This document shows positions 53,725-62,553 of a DNA stretch of 64,000 bases, piece by piece. This DNA comes from a bacterium (lineage in GTDB: Bacteria; SAR324; XYD2-FULL-50-16). The DNA lies in assembly GCA_018829445.1 (NCBI GenBank), contig JAHJTV010000082.1:1-64000 (forward strand), in the 5' to 3' direction. The notes under the pieces were generated by a model. The model made no database searches, had not been told where the DNA came from, and saw nothing but the letters and a program-made list of their open reading frames with translations. Every line of letters starts with the position of its first letter. The stretch's first letter is position 1. Position numbers and translations under genes: made by a program.

Positions 53725-55164
53725 ATGATGCAACAGCAATTTGATTATAAAAATAAGTGGCTGGTGTTGGCCACAACCGGAATGGGTATTTTTCTGGCAA
53801 CAGTGGACGGCAGCATTGTCAACGTTGCTTTGCCTACACTGGTTAACAGTCTGAATACTGATTTTTCTGTAATTCAATGGGTCGTTTTATCATATTTATT
53901 GACGGTGACCACTCTAATGCTGAGCATCGGTCGCCTTGGAGATATGATCGGGAAAAAGAAACTTTATGCAGTGGGATTTGTTGTTTTTACAACTGGTTCA
54001 GTCTTGTGCGGGTTATCACCATCAGTTTACTGGCTGATTGCATTTCGGGTCATTCAAGCGATTGGGGCGGCACTGGTCATGGCTTTGGGGATGGCAATCG
54101 TGACCGAGGCCTTTCCTCCCAATGAACGGGGTAAAGCCCTTGGGGTTTCCGGTGCAATTGTTTCAGTGGGAATAGCAATTGGTCCGAGCCTGGGAGGAGT
54201 GATTCTCAGCTTTTTATCTTGGAGATGGATCTTTTTGGTTAATATACCCATTGGAATTGTTGGAACCCTGATGGTTCTTAAATTCGTGCAATCATTTAAG
54301 CCAAAAGGAAAGCAAAAATTTGATTACCAGGGTGCCATCACTCTCTTCTTTTGTATCCTCTGTCTGCTATTGGGATTAACATTTGGACAGAAACAAGGAT
54401 TCTTTAAGCCATCTGTTTTTATTTTGCTGGGTTTATGGTTTCTTTTTCTTTTGTTATTCATCAGAATTGAGAAAAAATCATCTCACCCAATGATACAGCT
54501 TGGTCTTTTTAAGAACAATCTTCTCAGTGTGAATCTCATTAATGGGTTCATAGCTTTTATTGGAGTGGCAGGAACCATTATTCTACTGCCATTTTATCTT
54601 CAGAATATTCTGGGGCATCCGACAATTGTGGTTGGCCTCCTACTTTGTGTTGTTCCCGTATCATTAGGAATCTCCTCGCCCATAGCGGGGATCCTGTCGG
54701 ATCGATTCGGTTCCGAATCAATCTCAACTTTCGGGTTGATCGTTGTACTCATAGGATTCTATACGGCCAGCACTTTGACGGCGGATACTTCGATGCTCGG
54801 ATACATTGTTCGAATGTTTCCACTGGGAATAGGGATGGGAATATTCCAGTCCCCCAATAACAGCGCAATTATGGGAGCGGTTCCCAAAGAGCATTTGGGG
54901 ATAGCTTCCGGAATGATTTCTGTTTCCCGTACTCTTGGACAGACTGTTGGAACTTCACTGCTTGGTGCGGTGTGGGCAGGACGAACGTTTTATTATGCCG
55001 GATTTACCCATCCCGAGGGGGCAACCAAGGCACCTGTTTTCTCCCAGGTTGCCGCTCTTCAGGAAACCTTTTGGGTTACAGTGGCTTTAATTCTGTTTTG
55101 CCTGATTCTGAGCTTCTGGAAGTTGTACCTGAGACGACAGGTACCGGAGAAGAGCAGTCATTAA
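53725..55164 (+). CDS. MFS drug/solute transporter, DHA2 (EmrB/QacA) family
   Basis: About 479 residues; start at one of two adjacent ATGs (53725 or 53728), as no strong site marks either. Fourteen hydrophobic segments are expected. The N-terminal LATVDGSIVNVALPTL, motif A-like GRLGDMIGKKKLYAVG, and GWS-like GVSGAIVSVGIAIGPSLGG (motif C) are DHA2 features. Substrate unknown. It precedes the 4-hydroxybutyryl-CoA dehydratase gene by about 100 bases in the same direction. Confidence 0.85.
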   Translation: MMQQQFDYKNKWLVLATTGMGIFLATVDGSIVNVALPTLVNSLNTDFSVIQWVVLSYLLTVTTLMLSIGRLGDMIGKKKLYAVGFVVFTTGSVLCGLSPSVYWLIAFRVIQAIGAALVMALGMAIVTEAFPPNERGKALGVSGAIVSVGIAIGPSLGGVILSFLSWRWIFLVNIPIGIVGTLMVLKFVQSFKPKGKQKFDYQGAITLFFCILCLLLGLTFGQKQGFFKPSVFILLGLWFLFLLLFIRIEKKSSHPMIQLGLFKNNLLSVNLINGFIAFIGVAGTIILLPFYLQNILGHPTIVVGLLLCVVPVSLGISSPIAGILSDRFGSESISTFGLIVVLIGFYTASTLTADTSMLGYIVRMFPLGIGMGIFQSPNNSAIMGAVPKEHLGIASGMISVSRTLGQTVGTSLLGAVWAGRTFYYAGFTHPEGATKAPVFSQVAALQETFWVTVALILFCLILSFWKLYLRRQVPEKSSH

Positions 55165-55262
55165 GCATATTAAAAAAAGTTGTGATTTGGTAATATTTTT
55201 CAGAGAATGTGCGGTTAATTAATACAAAGGGCACCGATCCCCAATATTAAAGCGAGAATTTT

Positions 55263-56711
55263 ATGAAGACAGCAAAAGAATATGAGCAGAGCCTGCGTGA
55301 ATTAAACCTGGAAGTTTATATGTTTGGTGAGCGCTTGGACAATGTAGTTGATAATCCCATTATACGTCCATCGATGAATGCTGTTGCCAAGACATATGAG
55401 ATGGCATGGAAGCCTGAATATGAAGATATTATGACAGCAACTTCTCATTTGACAGGTAAAAAAATCAATCGTTTTACCCATATCCATCAAAGTACTGAAG
55501 ATCTGCTTAAGAAAACAAAAATGGGTCGATTGATGGGGTCTCATACAGGATGCTGTTTTCAGCGATGTGTTGGTACCGATTCATTAAATGCACTTTCAAT
55601 GACGACACTGGCAATCGATAATGTTCATGGTACCCTGTATAACAAGCGCTTTATTGAATATCTTAAATTTATTCAGGAGGAGGATCTTACCTGCGATGGT
55701 GCCATGACTGATCCTAAAGGGGATCGCTCTCTTCCTCCTCATAAACAGGCTGATCCTGATCTTTATTTAAGAGTTATTGAGGAAAAAACCGACGGGATTA
55801 TTGTCCGAGGGGCAAAGGCACATCAAACCGGGGCGGTTAACTCCCACGAGATCATTGTCATGCCCACTATCGCTCTGAAAGCGGAGGATAGGGACTATGC
55901 TGTTTCTTTTGCACTTCCCAGTGATGCCGAAGGGATTCGCTACATCATGGGGAGACAGTCCTGTGATCTAAGAAAAGCCGAGGGAGGCAATCTTGATCAG
56001 GGGAATCTTTTTTTTGGGGGGCACGAAGCTCTGGTTATTTTTGACGATGTGTTTGTTCCCTGGGAGCGGATTTTTATGTATAAAGAATATGAGTTTGCCG
56101 GTCATCTTGTTGAGCGATTTGCATCGTATCATCGCCAAAGTTACGCCTGCAAAGCCGGAGTTGGAGATGTACTGATAGGGGCTGCTCAAACGATTGCGGA
56201 GTACAACGGGGCAGAAAAGGCTTCACATATCAAAGATAAAATAATTGAGATGAACCACCTGAACGAAACACTTTACTGTGGTTCCATCGCTTGTGCTGCC
56301 GAAGGTCATGAAGAACCCAGCGGAACTTACCTGGTCAACACTCTGTTGGCAAATGTTTGCAAGCAGAATGTTACCAGATTTCCCTATGAAATATCGCGTC
56401 TGGCTCAGGATATTGCAGGAGGATTGATGGTCACTCTCCCCTCTGAAAAGGATTTTAGATCTCCTGAAATTGGAAAATGGATGGAGAAATATTTTAAAGG
56501 CAAAGCCGATATCCCGACTGAAGACAGATTGAGAATACTGCGGTTAATCGAAAACATAACGCTTGGAACTGCGGCTGTCGGCTATCTTACTGAATCAATG
56601 CACGGCGCGGGCTCTCCCCAGGCGCAACGGATCATGATCTCTCGACTGGTCAACCTGAATGAGAAAAAGAAGTTGGCTCAAAAACTGTGCGGAATTCATA
56701 AGGAGGACTAG
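55263..56711 (+). CDS. abfD: 4-hydroxybutyryl-CoA dehydratase (AbfD-like)
   Basis: 482 residues. A [4Fe-4S]/FAD enzyme that dehydrates 4-hydroxybutyryl-CoA, ultimately to crotonyl-CoA. It shows the expected cluster cysteines Cys98 and Cys102 (CFQRCVG), the flavin-domain runs TDPKGDRSLPPHKQ and RGAKAHQTGAVNSHE, His290 and Cys296 (YHRQSYACKAG), and TESMHGAGSPQAQR. In the clostridial enzyme the His and Cys ligands are 292 and 299, seven apart; here they are six apart, a one-residue deletion between ligands. Thus a variant reaction is possible. It is followed at once by a small CGGC protein gene. Confidence 0.82.
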   Translation: MKTAKEYEQSLRELNLEVYMFGERLDNVVDNPIIRPSMNAVAKTYEMAWKPEYEDIMTATSHLTGKKINRFTHIHQSTEDLLKKTKMGRLMGSHTGCCFQRCVGTDSLNALSMTTLAIDNVHGTLYNKRFIEYLKFIQEEDLTCDGAMTDPKGDRSLPPHKQADPDLYLRVIEEKTDGIIVRGAKAHQTGAVNSHEIIVMPTIALKAEDRDYAVSFALPSDAEGIRYIMGRQSCDLRKAEGGNLDQGNLFFGGHEALVIFDDVFVPWERIFMYKEYEFAGHLVERFASYHRQSYACKAGVGDVLIGAAQTIAEYNGAEKASHIKDKIIEMNHLNETLYCGSIACAAEGHEEPSGTYLVNTLLANVCKQNVTRFPYEISRLAQDIAGGLMVTLPSEKDFRSPEIGKWMEKYFKGKADIPTEDRLRILRLIENITLGTAAVGYLTESMHGAGSPQAQRIMISRLVNLNEKKKLAQKLCGIHKED

Positions 56712-56713
56712 TC

Positions 56714-56980
56714 ATTTATAAAATTGGCGTTAAATACTGCGGAGGGTGTAATCCCAACTACGATCGCGTAGAATTGCTAAACCGGATTAAGCGTTTTTTT
56801 GTCAACCGGATTCAATGGGTATCCTGTCTGGATAACTCTGCGAATCTGGTTCTGGTAATCGGGGGCTGTGAGACGAATTGTGCCGACGTGAGGCTTTTAG
56901 GCCATAAAACGTTAATCCGGATCTCTGATGAAAAAGAACTCAATTCAGTAATAGAGTTCATACAAACCCACTGCACTTAA
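56714..56980 (+). CDS. small CGGC-motif protein, apparent ATT start
   Basis: 88 residues if begun at ATT 56714. AGGAGGA (56701-56707) sits 6 bases upstream, ideal spacing, and an in-frame TAA at 56699 bars any earlier start; the next TTG (56774) would remove the conserved-looking N-terminus IGVKYCGGCNPNYDR. Later features are LVLVIGGCETNCADV and a thioredoxin-like alternation of strands and helices. The CGGC and CxxxC cysteines suggest metal or redox binding. The start follows the dehydratase stop by 2 bases, so translation is coupled. I recall similar small proteins in anaerobes but know no function. Confidence 0.65.
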   Translation: MYKIGVKYCGGCNPNYDRVELLNRIKRFFVNRIQWVSCLDNSANLVLVIGGCETNCADVRLLGHKTLIRISDEKELNSVIEFIQTHCT

Positions 56981-56998
56981 AGCAAGCCAAAAAATGAA

Positions 56999-58045
56999 TC
57001 ATTCTTTCTGTTCCAGTCCTTCCTCAAGTTCTTTGACTCGTCGTTCCAGGGAAGCCAGTTTCTTTCGTTGTTCATCCGTTTTGTAGAACATGGCTGATGC
57101 TTTCTGCCAATCCAGAAGTGTTCGGGCTGGAAATCCGGCGAATATCCCCGCTTCTTCAATGCTTTGTGTTACTCCGGATTTACCGAAGATCTTGGCATGA
57201 TCTGCAATTTTTAAGTGATCCAATACACCGGCCTGACCCGAAATCCAGACGTTTCGACCTGTCTTGACGCTCCCTGCAAGGCAGACTTGAGCCATCAAAA
57301 GATTATCTTCTCCAATCTGACAGTTATGTGCCACATGAACCAGATTATCAAATTTGGTTCCTCTTCCTATGATAGTATTTTTAACAGACCCCCGGTCAAT
57401 AGCACATAAAGCCCCGATTTCAACATCATCTTCAATGATGACATTGCCAATATGGGGAATTTTGCGATGAACGTCACCATCTTTTTCTCTCTCATAGCCA
57501 AAGCCTTCACTGCCAATAACACAGCCCGCATTTAACATGACCCTGTTTCCAACAGTGCAGTTGCAATTGATCGTGACATTGGCGTGAAACAGGCAATCAT
57601 CTCCGATCTTTACTCCTTCTCCCACATAAACATTTGGGTAGATGACTGTGTTGTTGCCGATAGAAGTGTTTTCACCGATAAAGACGCCCGGATAGATGGT
57701 GCAGTTCTTTCCTATACGCGCACTGGTTGATATAAAGGCTTGTTCTGAAATATTTGGAATTTCCTTTTTTGGAGGAAAAAGCAATCCAATGACTTGAGAG
57801 TAGGCCAACCTGGGATTCTCAATCTGTATTAGGTTCACTTCGTTTACATGAATATCTAATCCGACCAGAACAGCAGACGCTTTACACATGGGTAGGTGAT
57901 CCTTATATTTTGGATTTGCCAGGAATGATATATCACCTTCTTCAGCTTCGATGATACCGTTGATTCCGGTGATTTCGACGTCGGGATTTCCAACCAGATT
58001 TCCACCCAATGCAGATGCAATTTCTTTCAAGGTCAAGGTCTTCAT
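56999..58045 (-). CDS. lpxD: UDP-3-O-(3-hydroxyacyl)glucosamine N-acyltransferase
   Basis: 348 residues; third enzyme of lipid A synthesis. The N-terminal uridine-binding domain (ISFLANPKYKDHL) precedes a left-handed beta-helix of hexapeptide repeats (about 105-290), with the catalytic His in VHVAHNCQIGEDN, then a C-terminal helix (LERRVKELEEGLEQKE). Length matches LpxD. It is 37 bases downstream of gpmI in the same direction. It shows the cell has an outer membrane with lipid A. Confidence 0.92.
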   Translation of the reverse strand: MKTLTLKEIASALGGNLVGNPDVEITGINGIIEAEEGDISFLANPKYKDHLPMCKASAVLVGLDIHVNEVNLIQIENPRLAYSQVIGLLFPPKKEIPNISEQAFISTSARIGKNCTIYPGVFIGENTSIGNNTVIYPNVYVGEGVKIGDDCLFHANVTINCNCTVGNRVMLNAGCVIGSEGFGYEREKDGDVHRKIPHIGNVIIEDDVEIGALCAIDRGSVKNTIIGRGTKFDNLVHVAHNCQIGEDNLLMAQVCLAGSVKTGRNVWISGQAGVLDHLKIADHAKIFGKSGVTQSIEEAGIFAGFPARTLLDWQKASAMFYKTDEQRKKLASLERRVKELEEGLEQKE

Positions 58046-58082
58046 AATAGTGCCCGGGTTACTCGTTTTTGTTTGTTTAAAA

Positions 58083-59720
58083 TCAGATTTGAAACAGGGA
58101 ATCGTTAATATCTTCCGGAATCGGTTTTCCCATGAGTATAAAATTTGTTGCTGCTATCATTGACAGATTGAGGACTGAATCCGGAGATTGCGTTTTCAGA
58201 GCATAATTATTCTTAAAAGCCGGATCAAATATAACAAACGGTACCGGATTGATGGAATGTTTTGTACTTCTTTCCTCTTTTCCGGTTTTTTTATTAGTGA
58301 TGATCATTTCATCGGCATTTCCATGATCAGCAGTTATAATCGCAATCCCCCCCACCTTTTCAATGGCGGCACATATTTTCTCAATGGATTTGTCAACCGT
58401 TTCTGCGGCAATAATTGTTGCTTTTATGTCTCCGGTGTGTCCAACCATATCTGTATTTGCAAAATTTATCAGACCGTAATCATATTGTTTTGAATTTACA
58501 AAATCAACTGCTTTATCCGCGATTTCAAGCGCTTTCATTTTTGGAGCATCTGCAAACGATACAATTTTGTCAGAAGGGATCAGATGATAATTCTCTTTTT
58601 TAGGATCAAGAGGATTGCGATAACCACCGTTGAAGAAAAAGGTAACATGCGCATATTTCTGAGTTTCTGCCAATCTGAACTGGTTGAATCCAAGTTCCAG
58701 AATTCTTTTACCAAAGGGGTTTGATACGATGGGACTGCTGATGATTCTATCTTCGGGGATGTTGTTATCCTCATCATAGACCATCATCCCCGCAAAACAG
58801 ACTTTGGGCACCGAATCAACTTTAAAACCGCTAAAATCCTTTTCCACAAAGACCCTGGTCAATTCTATTGCTCGATCAGCCCTGAAATTCATCATCAAAA
58901 CAGAATCGCCATCATCAATCTTTGGGATCTTTCCGTCTCTGTTTCGGATATTAAACGGAGGACAATCTTGATCGATTAATCCAGGAGTTTGGGAACGAAA
59001 ATGTTCTATTGCATCCAACGCATTATCAAAATTATTTCCTGATTGTCCCAGGACATGGGTATTCCAGCCTGCTTCAACCCTATTCCAGTTCAGATCCCGG
59101 TCCATGGTGATAATCTCTCTGCCTCCTCCTGAGGCGATGCCATAATCCCACTCCTGATGTTCTGAATTGATATTTGCCAACAGGTCTTCCAGTTGCTTAA
59201 TATATTGATCCGCCGTTTGAATACCAACATCTCTTCCATCCAGTAGGGCATGAATATAACACTTTTTTACATTTTGACGAGTTGCCTCTTGGATAACAGC
59301 AAAAAAATGATCGATATGGCTGTGGACATTGCCATCAGACAGCAAACCAATCAGGTGCAAAGCACCCGATTTTGCATTTTGCAAAAGCTTTTGCAGAACA
59401 GGACTCTTAAAAAATGTCTGGTCAGCAATGGAATTTGTGATCAAGGTAGGCCCTTGTTGAACATTTTGGCCAGCGCCCATGGTAAGATGTCCGACTTCCG
59501 AACCTCCCAGATCTTTTTCACCGGGAAGACCAACATGTTTTCCATGGGTTAAAAGAGTGGAATTGGGGAATTGAGATCTAATCTTATCCATGAATGGGGT
59601 TTTTGCAAGATAAATGGCATTTGTATGATCCGGTTTGCCGAGTCCGTAACCATCCAGTACAATGTTCAATAAAGGACCACGGTTCTTGAAGTGATCAATC
59701 AATTCGGGGTATGTCTTCAT
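58083..59720 (-). CDS. gpmI: 2,3-bisphosphoglycerate-independent phosphoglycerate mutase
   Basis: 545 residues; interconverts 3- and 2-phosphoglycerate in glycolysis. The phosphatase-domain nucleophile Ser lies in LGGSEVGHLTMGAG, the substrate-binding arginines in LLDGRDV and MNFRADRAIEL, and metal ligands in TADHGNADEM. Alkaline phosphatase-like fold, slightly longer than E. coli GpmI. Shares a likely transcript with lpxD downstream. Confidence 0.93.
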   Translation of the reverse strand: MKTYPELIDHFKNRGPLLNIVLDGYGLGKPDHTNAIYLAKTPFMDKIRSQFPNSTLLTHGKHVGLPGEKDLGGSEVGHLTMGAGQNVQQGPTLITNSIADQTFFKSPVLQKLLQNAKSGALHLIGLLSDGNVHSHIDHFFAVIQEATRQNVKKCYIHALLDGRDVGIQTADQYIKQLEDLLANINSEHQEWDYGIASGGGREIITMDRDLNWNRVEAGWNTHVLGQSGNNFDNALDAIEHFRSQTPGLIDQDCPPFNIRNRDGKIPKIDDGDSVLMMNFRADRAIELTRVFVEKDFSGFKVDSVPKVCFAGMMVYDEDNNIPEDRIISSPIVSNPFGKRILELGFNQFRLAETQKYAHVTFFFNGGYRNPLDPKKENYHLIPSDKIVSFADAPKMKALEIADKAVDFVNSKQYDYGLINFANTDMVGHTGDIKATIIAAETVDKSIEKICAAIEKVGGIAIITADHGNADEMIITNKKTGKEERSTKHSINPVPFVIFDPAFKNNYALKTQSPDSVLNLSMIAATNFILMGKPIPEDINDSLFQI

Positions 59721-59941
59721 TTTTTATTGTGATAAAAAGTTATGATATCAATAGACTAAGTTCATTGTTTACCAATTAATCTTATCAGTATATTATGATT
59801 GAGAATAGATTGAAAAGCAAATGCTGAAAAAACCGGAAGATCAGTTTTTAATCTCAAAGATTTGTTGCAGGATAATTGCATATTTTGTAGTCGTTGAATT
59901 CTGGGAAAGCTTTTTTCCTACAATTATAAAAGGATAGATTT

Positions 59942-60190
59942 ATGGGAGATATTCATAATCTCCAGATCGTTATATCTCAATCACCTCTGGTTAATCGAAT
60001 ACATGGAGGATCACACCATGGTGCTGCTAATGGTGCACAGATTCTCAATGTTATTGAACAGCGCGAAACCAATAGAAAAATGTCTTCGGTGAGAGAACTT
60101 GATGAAAGTGAGAAAACAGAGAAGGAGGAGGCGAGAAAGAGAAGATTGAAGAAAGCTTCCGAAAATCAGTTGATTGACTTATACCGCTAG
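59942..60190 (+). CDS. small hypothetical protein
   Basis: 82 residues with a good AAGGAT site before the ATG. The N-terminal half is neutral (LQIVISQSPLVNRIHG, GSHHGAANGAQILNVIE) and the C-terminal half is a strongly charged helix (EKTEKEEARKRRLKKASE). It has no cysteines or membrane segment. It ends about 10 bases from the 3' end of the 6S RNA gene on the other strand. No family recognised. Confidence 0.55.
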   Translation: MGDIHNLQIVISQSPLVNRIHGGSHHGAANGAQILNVIEQRETNRKMSSVRELDESEKTEKEEARKRRLKKASENQLIDLYR

Positions 60191-60197
60191 TTCTATA

Positions 60198-60368
60198 ACC
60201 GCCCTGCCGTGTTTTAGGAGTTAATTGAACCTGGTTAGACCAGGTGGGAGTAGTGAGTAATAGCTTTAGGCTTCCCAATAAATTGGGCATGCACACGACT
60301 AACAGTGACCAGTCCCTTGTAATAAGAAACGGCTCAATATTACCTAAATTCCACGAACAGGGCAGAAA
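60198..60368 (-). ncRNA. ssrS: 6S RNA
   Basis: A long, nearly self-complementary RNA read on the minus strand, directly downstream of zapA as in many proteobacteria. Closing stem: GCCCTG with CAGGGC (60358-60363 and 60201-60206). Apical hairpin: CCCAAT-AA-ATTGGG (60274-60287). A small side hairpin, CCTGG..CCAGG (60230-60244), lies in the 3' strand of the central bubble, as in known 6S RNAs. Length about 170 bases. 6S RNA binds the sigma-70 holoenzyme and lowers transcription in stationary phase. Ends are approximate. Confidence 0.78.
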
Positions 60369-60423
60369 TCTCTTAAATGCTTTGTTGCACTAATTCTATC
60401 CAGAATCATCTCCCTTGTCCACT

Positions 60424-60735
60424 TCAAAATTGTTGTTCCGGGTTTAGCGCCTTGTCCAATTCTTCTAGCATGGGCGTAACTTTCTGTTCTATCTCTTCAA
60501 GTAAAACTCGCTTTGTTTTTTTCTCGCTAATTACTTCGTCAGCTAACAATAGCGCCATTTTAATTGCATAGTCGGAAAAAACATGGACAGGCTCCAATCC
60601 AGATACGGCATCAATTGTCTCAACTATCTTATTTTCCAGCTCTTTTACGTGATCTTCTCCGTCAGTGCAGGTAAAACTGTATTTTTTGTTATTGATATTA
60701 ATCGAATGGGAATTGACTTGTTCAGTGTCTTTCAT
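60424..60735 (-). CDS. zapA: cell division protein ZapA
   Basis: 103 residues. The N-terminal NSHSININNKKYSFTCTDGEDHVKELE (split over the ZapA head) is followed by a long C-terminal coiled coil, typical of ZapA, which cross-links FtsZ filaments at the division ring. Its position just upstream of 6S RNA matches the usual proteobacterial arrangement and supports both calls. Confidence 0.85.
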   Translation of the reverse strand: MKDTEQVNSHSININNKKYSFTCTDGEDHVKELENKIVETIDAVSGLEPVHVFSDYAIKMALLLADEVISEKKTKRVLLEEIEQKVTPMLEELDKALNPEQQF

Positions 60736-60986
60736 ATCCGCGGACTCTTGGAAAAGGATTAAAACAAACCGTTTATCTTGAACTGACTTGATTTTATGGC
60801 TAGCATAGAAAAACCTTTTGGAAAAGTTAAACTGTTGGTTTTTCCTGGTTTGGAGTATTAATCCGCGATACTGACCTTGATAATTGACGGATATTTAAAA
60901 ATCGAACCATCATGGCATATGGGCGAGGATTTTATCAAAATGGTATCATTGAGGATGCCAACATAATTTTTAAGGGAGAGAGTGTG

Positions 60987-61577
60987 ATGAAAGAACTCTA
61001 TTTGGATGTTGACGGTGTTATTCTCGATTTTGAAGGGTCATTCGTCGATTTTATCAGGGAGGAGTACATAACCGATCTGCCGTTGGATTATTCATTGCAG
61101 ACCTGGGAAATGACCGAGGAATTTAAGTCGCTTGACATAGAAGAGGTTTGGGAGAGATTCGTAAACAGTGATCGATTTACACGCCTTGAGCTTCTGGTCG
61201 ATTCAGACAGTTTTAATAAGTTATCAACCAAATTCCCCATCTACTTTATTACAAATATCCCGTTAGCCCAATTCTCAAGTCGTGAACAAAATCTGAAGTA
61301 TCATAACCTCAATTATAAAGAGTTACATCTGGCCGGGCATTTTAATTTTGGGGAGGAGGACTATCCCAGTAAAGCGGATGTGATTAAGAAGCTCCACAAT
61401 CCCGGGACTGACATAATTTTTCTGGATGATCATCCAAAAAACTGCATGGAGATCAAGAGAGAATTGCCTGAAAGCAAAGTTTACCTGATGAATCGTCCGC
61501 ATAATCTAAAAGCAAGCGATCCATCCTGGGTAAGAGTTGAAAACTGGAATGATTTTCTGGAGCAGATTGTATCATAA
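60987..61577 (+). CDS. HAD-like hydrolase (5' nucleotidase C-type)
   Basis: 196 residues from the ATG at 60987 (AGGGAGAG upstream); a longer frame from 60912 lacks a site. Motif I is LYLDVDGVILDFEGSF with two aspartates, motif II the Thr in YFITNIP, a lysine in SKADVIKKL, and motif IV in IIFLDDHPKNCME. It resembles the 5'-nucleotidase/NagD-like HAD group. It ends within a bidirectional terminator. Substrate unknown. Confidence 0.7.
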   Translation: MKELYLDVDGVILDFEGSFVDFIREEYITDLPLDYSLQTWEMTEEFKSLDIEEVWERFVNSDRFTRLELLVDSDSFNKLSTKFPIYFITNIPLAQFSSREQNLKYHNLNYKELHLAGHFNFGEEDYPSKADVIKKLHNPGTDIIFLDDHPKNCMEIKRELPESKVYLMNRPHNLKASDPSWVRVENWNDFLEQIVS

Positions 61578-61602
61578 AGCAACGGCAGACAATTATTGCT
61601 TT
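61576..61602. terminator. bidirectional terminator between convergent genes
   Basis: AAAGCAA (61576-61582) and TTGCTTT (61596-61602) form a 7-bp stem with TTTTTA after it on the plus strand and an A-rich start giving T residues on the minus strand. It overlaps the stop codons of the HAD gene and the opposing methyltransferase gene. Confidence 0.55.
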
Positions 61603-62432
61603 TTATAGACCATTAGATGGTAGGATTTAAAATAGGAAAAACTCTCAGCGTTTGTTTTTCGTTGCAAGTATTTATAATTTATTTTTTCGAGTCGTTTTTT
61701 GTATTTCCATTTAAGAAATTTTGAAATTTTTGGATAGTTCGAGTCCAGGACATAAAAAATCAGGTTGTAAATGGGATGAATCGTATTGGTTAAAAAATCA
61801 TCTACAATATCAATACTGGGGGCTGTTTCCTGAGTGATATCAATATCGGTTATGGTTTCAATTGGTTGCCCTGATATGTATTCGTAAAACTCCACTAAAT
61901 CATGCCCTCCTCCAATGGGGCTGGTTCCTTCCACTTTTTTCCGGAAAAAATCACAAATGAGTATGTGTCCGTTATTGTTTAGAAATTTCAAGCTTTGAGG
62001 GATTGAGGAATGAACGGGGATGTACTGAAAACTCTCACTGAATAGTATTAAATCATATTTTTTTTCCGTGTTCAGCTCTTCATAGCCACATTCAAATATG
62101 TTGCATCTATCTCCGATCAGATTTTTCACGTGCTTGGTTAGATTTGGACTGGGTGAGACACAATCGACCATATAGCCATTATCCAGTAGTTTTTCTGCAA
62201 ATTTTCCCGCCCCACAGCCAACATCAAGAATAGATTTTACACCCTCCGGGATGTGAGAAAGAATTAAATTCGCGTAGTTCTCCTGTGCCTGATAAATATT
62301 TGAGTTATCAACGGTCAAACCATCCGTCCAGTATCCGTAGTGCAAATACTCAGTTTTAAAAAACTGTTTGGCGAGGATCAATCCGATATCCAATCCGATC
62401 TCTTTGAAGTCAACTTTTTTCTGTTTTGCCAT
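61593..62432 (-). CDS. class I SAM-dependent methyltransferase
   Basis: About 279 residues from the ATG at 62432 (AAGGAA upstream; an upstream TTG is less likely). The SAM-binding motif I is ILDVGCGAGKFAEKLL, preceded by YANLILSHIPEG, with motif II at YDLILFSESFQYIP. The layout resembles small-molecule or lipid (cyclopropane/sterol-like) methyltransferases, but the substrate is not identifiable. The upstream Sua5/YrdC gene is 121 bases away in the same direction. Confidence 0.8.
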   Translation of the reverse strand: MAKQKKVDFKEIGLDIGLILAKQFFKTEYLHYGYWTDGLTVDNSNIYQAQENYANLILSHIPEGVKSILDVGCGAGKFAEKLLDNGYMVDCVSPSPNLTKHVKNLIGDRCNIFECGYEELNTEKKYDLILFSESFQYIPVHSSIPQSLKFLNNNGHILICDFFRKKVEGTSPIGGGHDLVEFYEYISGQPIETITDIDITQETAPSIDIVDDFLTNTIHPIYNLIFYVLDSNYPKISKFLKWKYKKRLEKINYKYLQRKTNAESFSYFKSYHLMVYKKQ

Positions 62433-62553
62433 TATTTCCTTAAGGTTAGTTTTTTTTGCTGGAACTACAAGATAGTCGAACCAATTCGACAAAATAGTCG
62501 GAAAATGATGCGATCAATCGCCATTTTTCTGTATTATGTTGTAATCTTTACCA

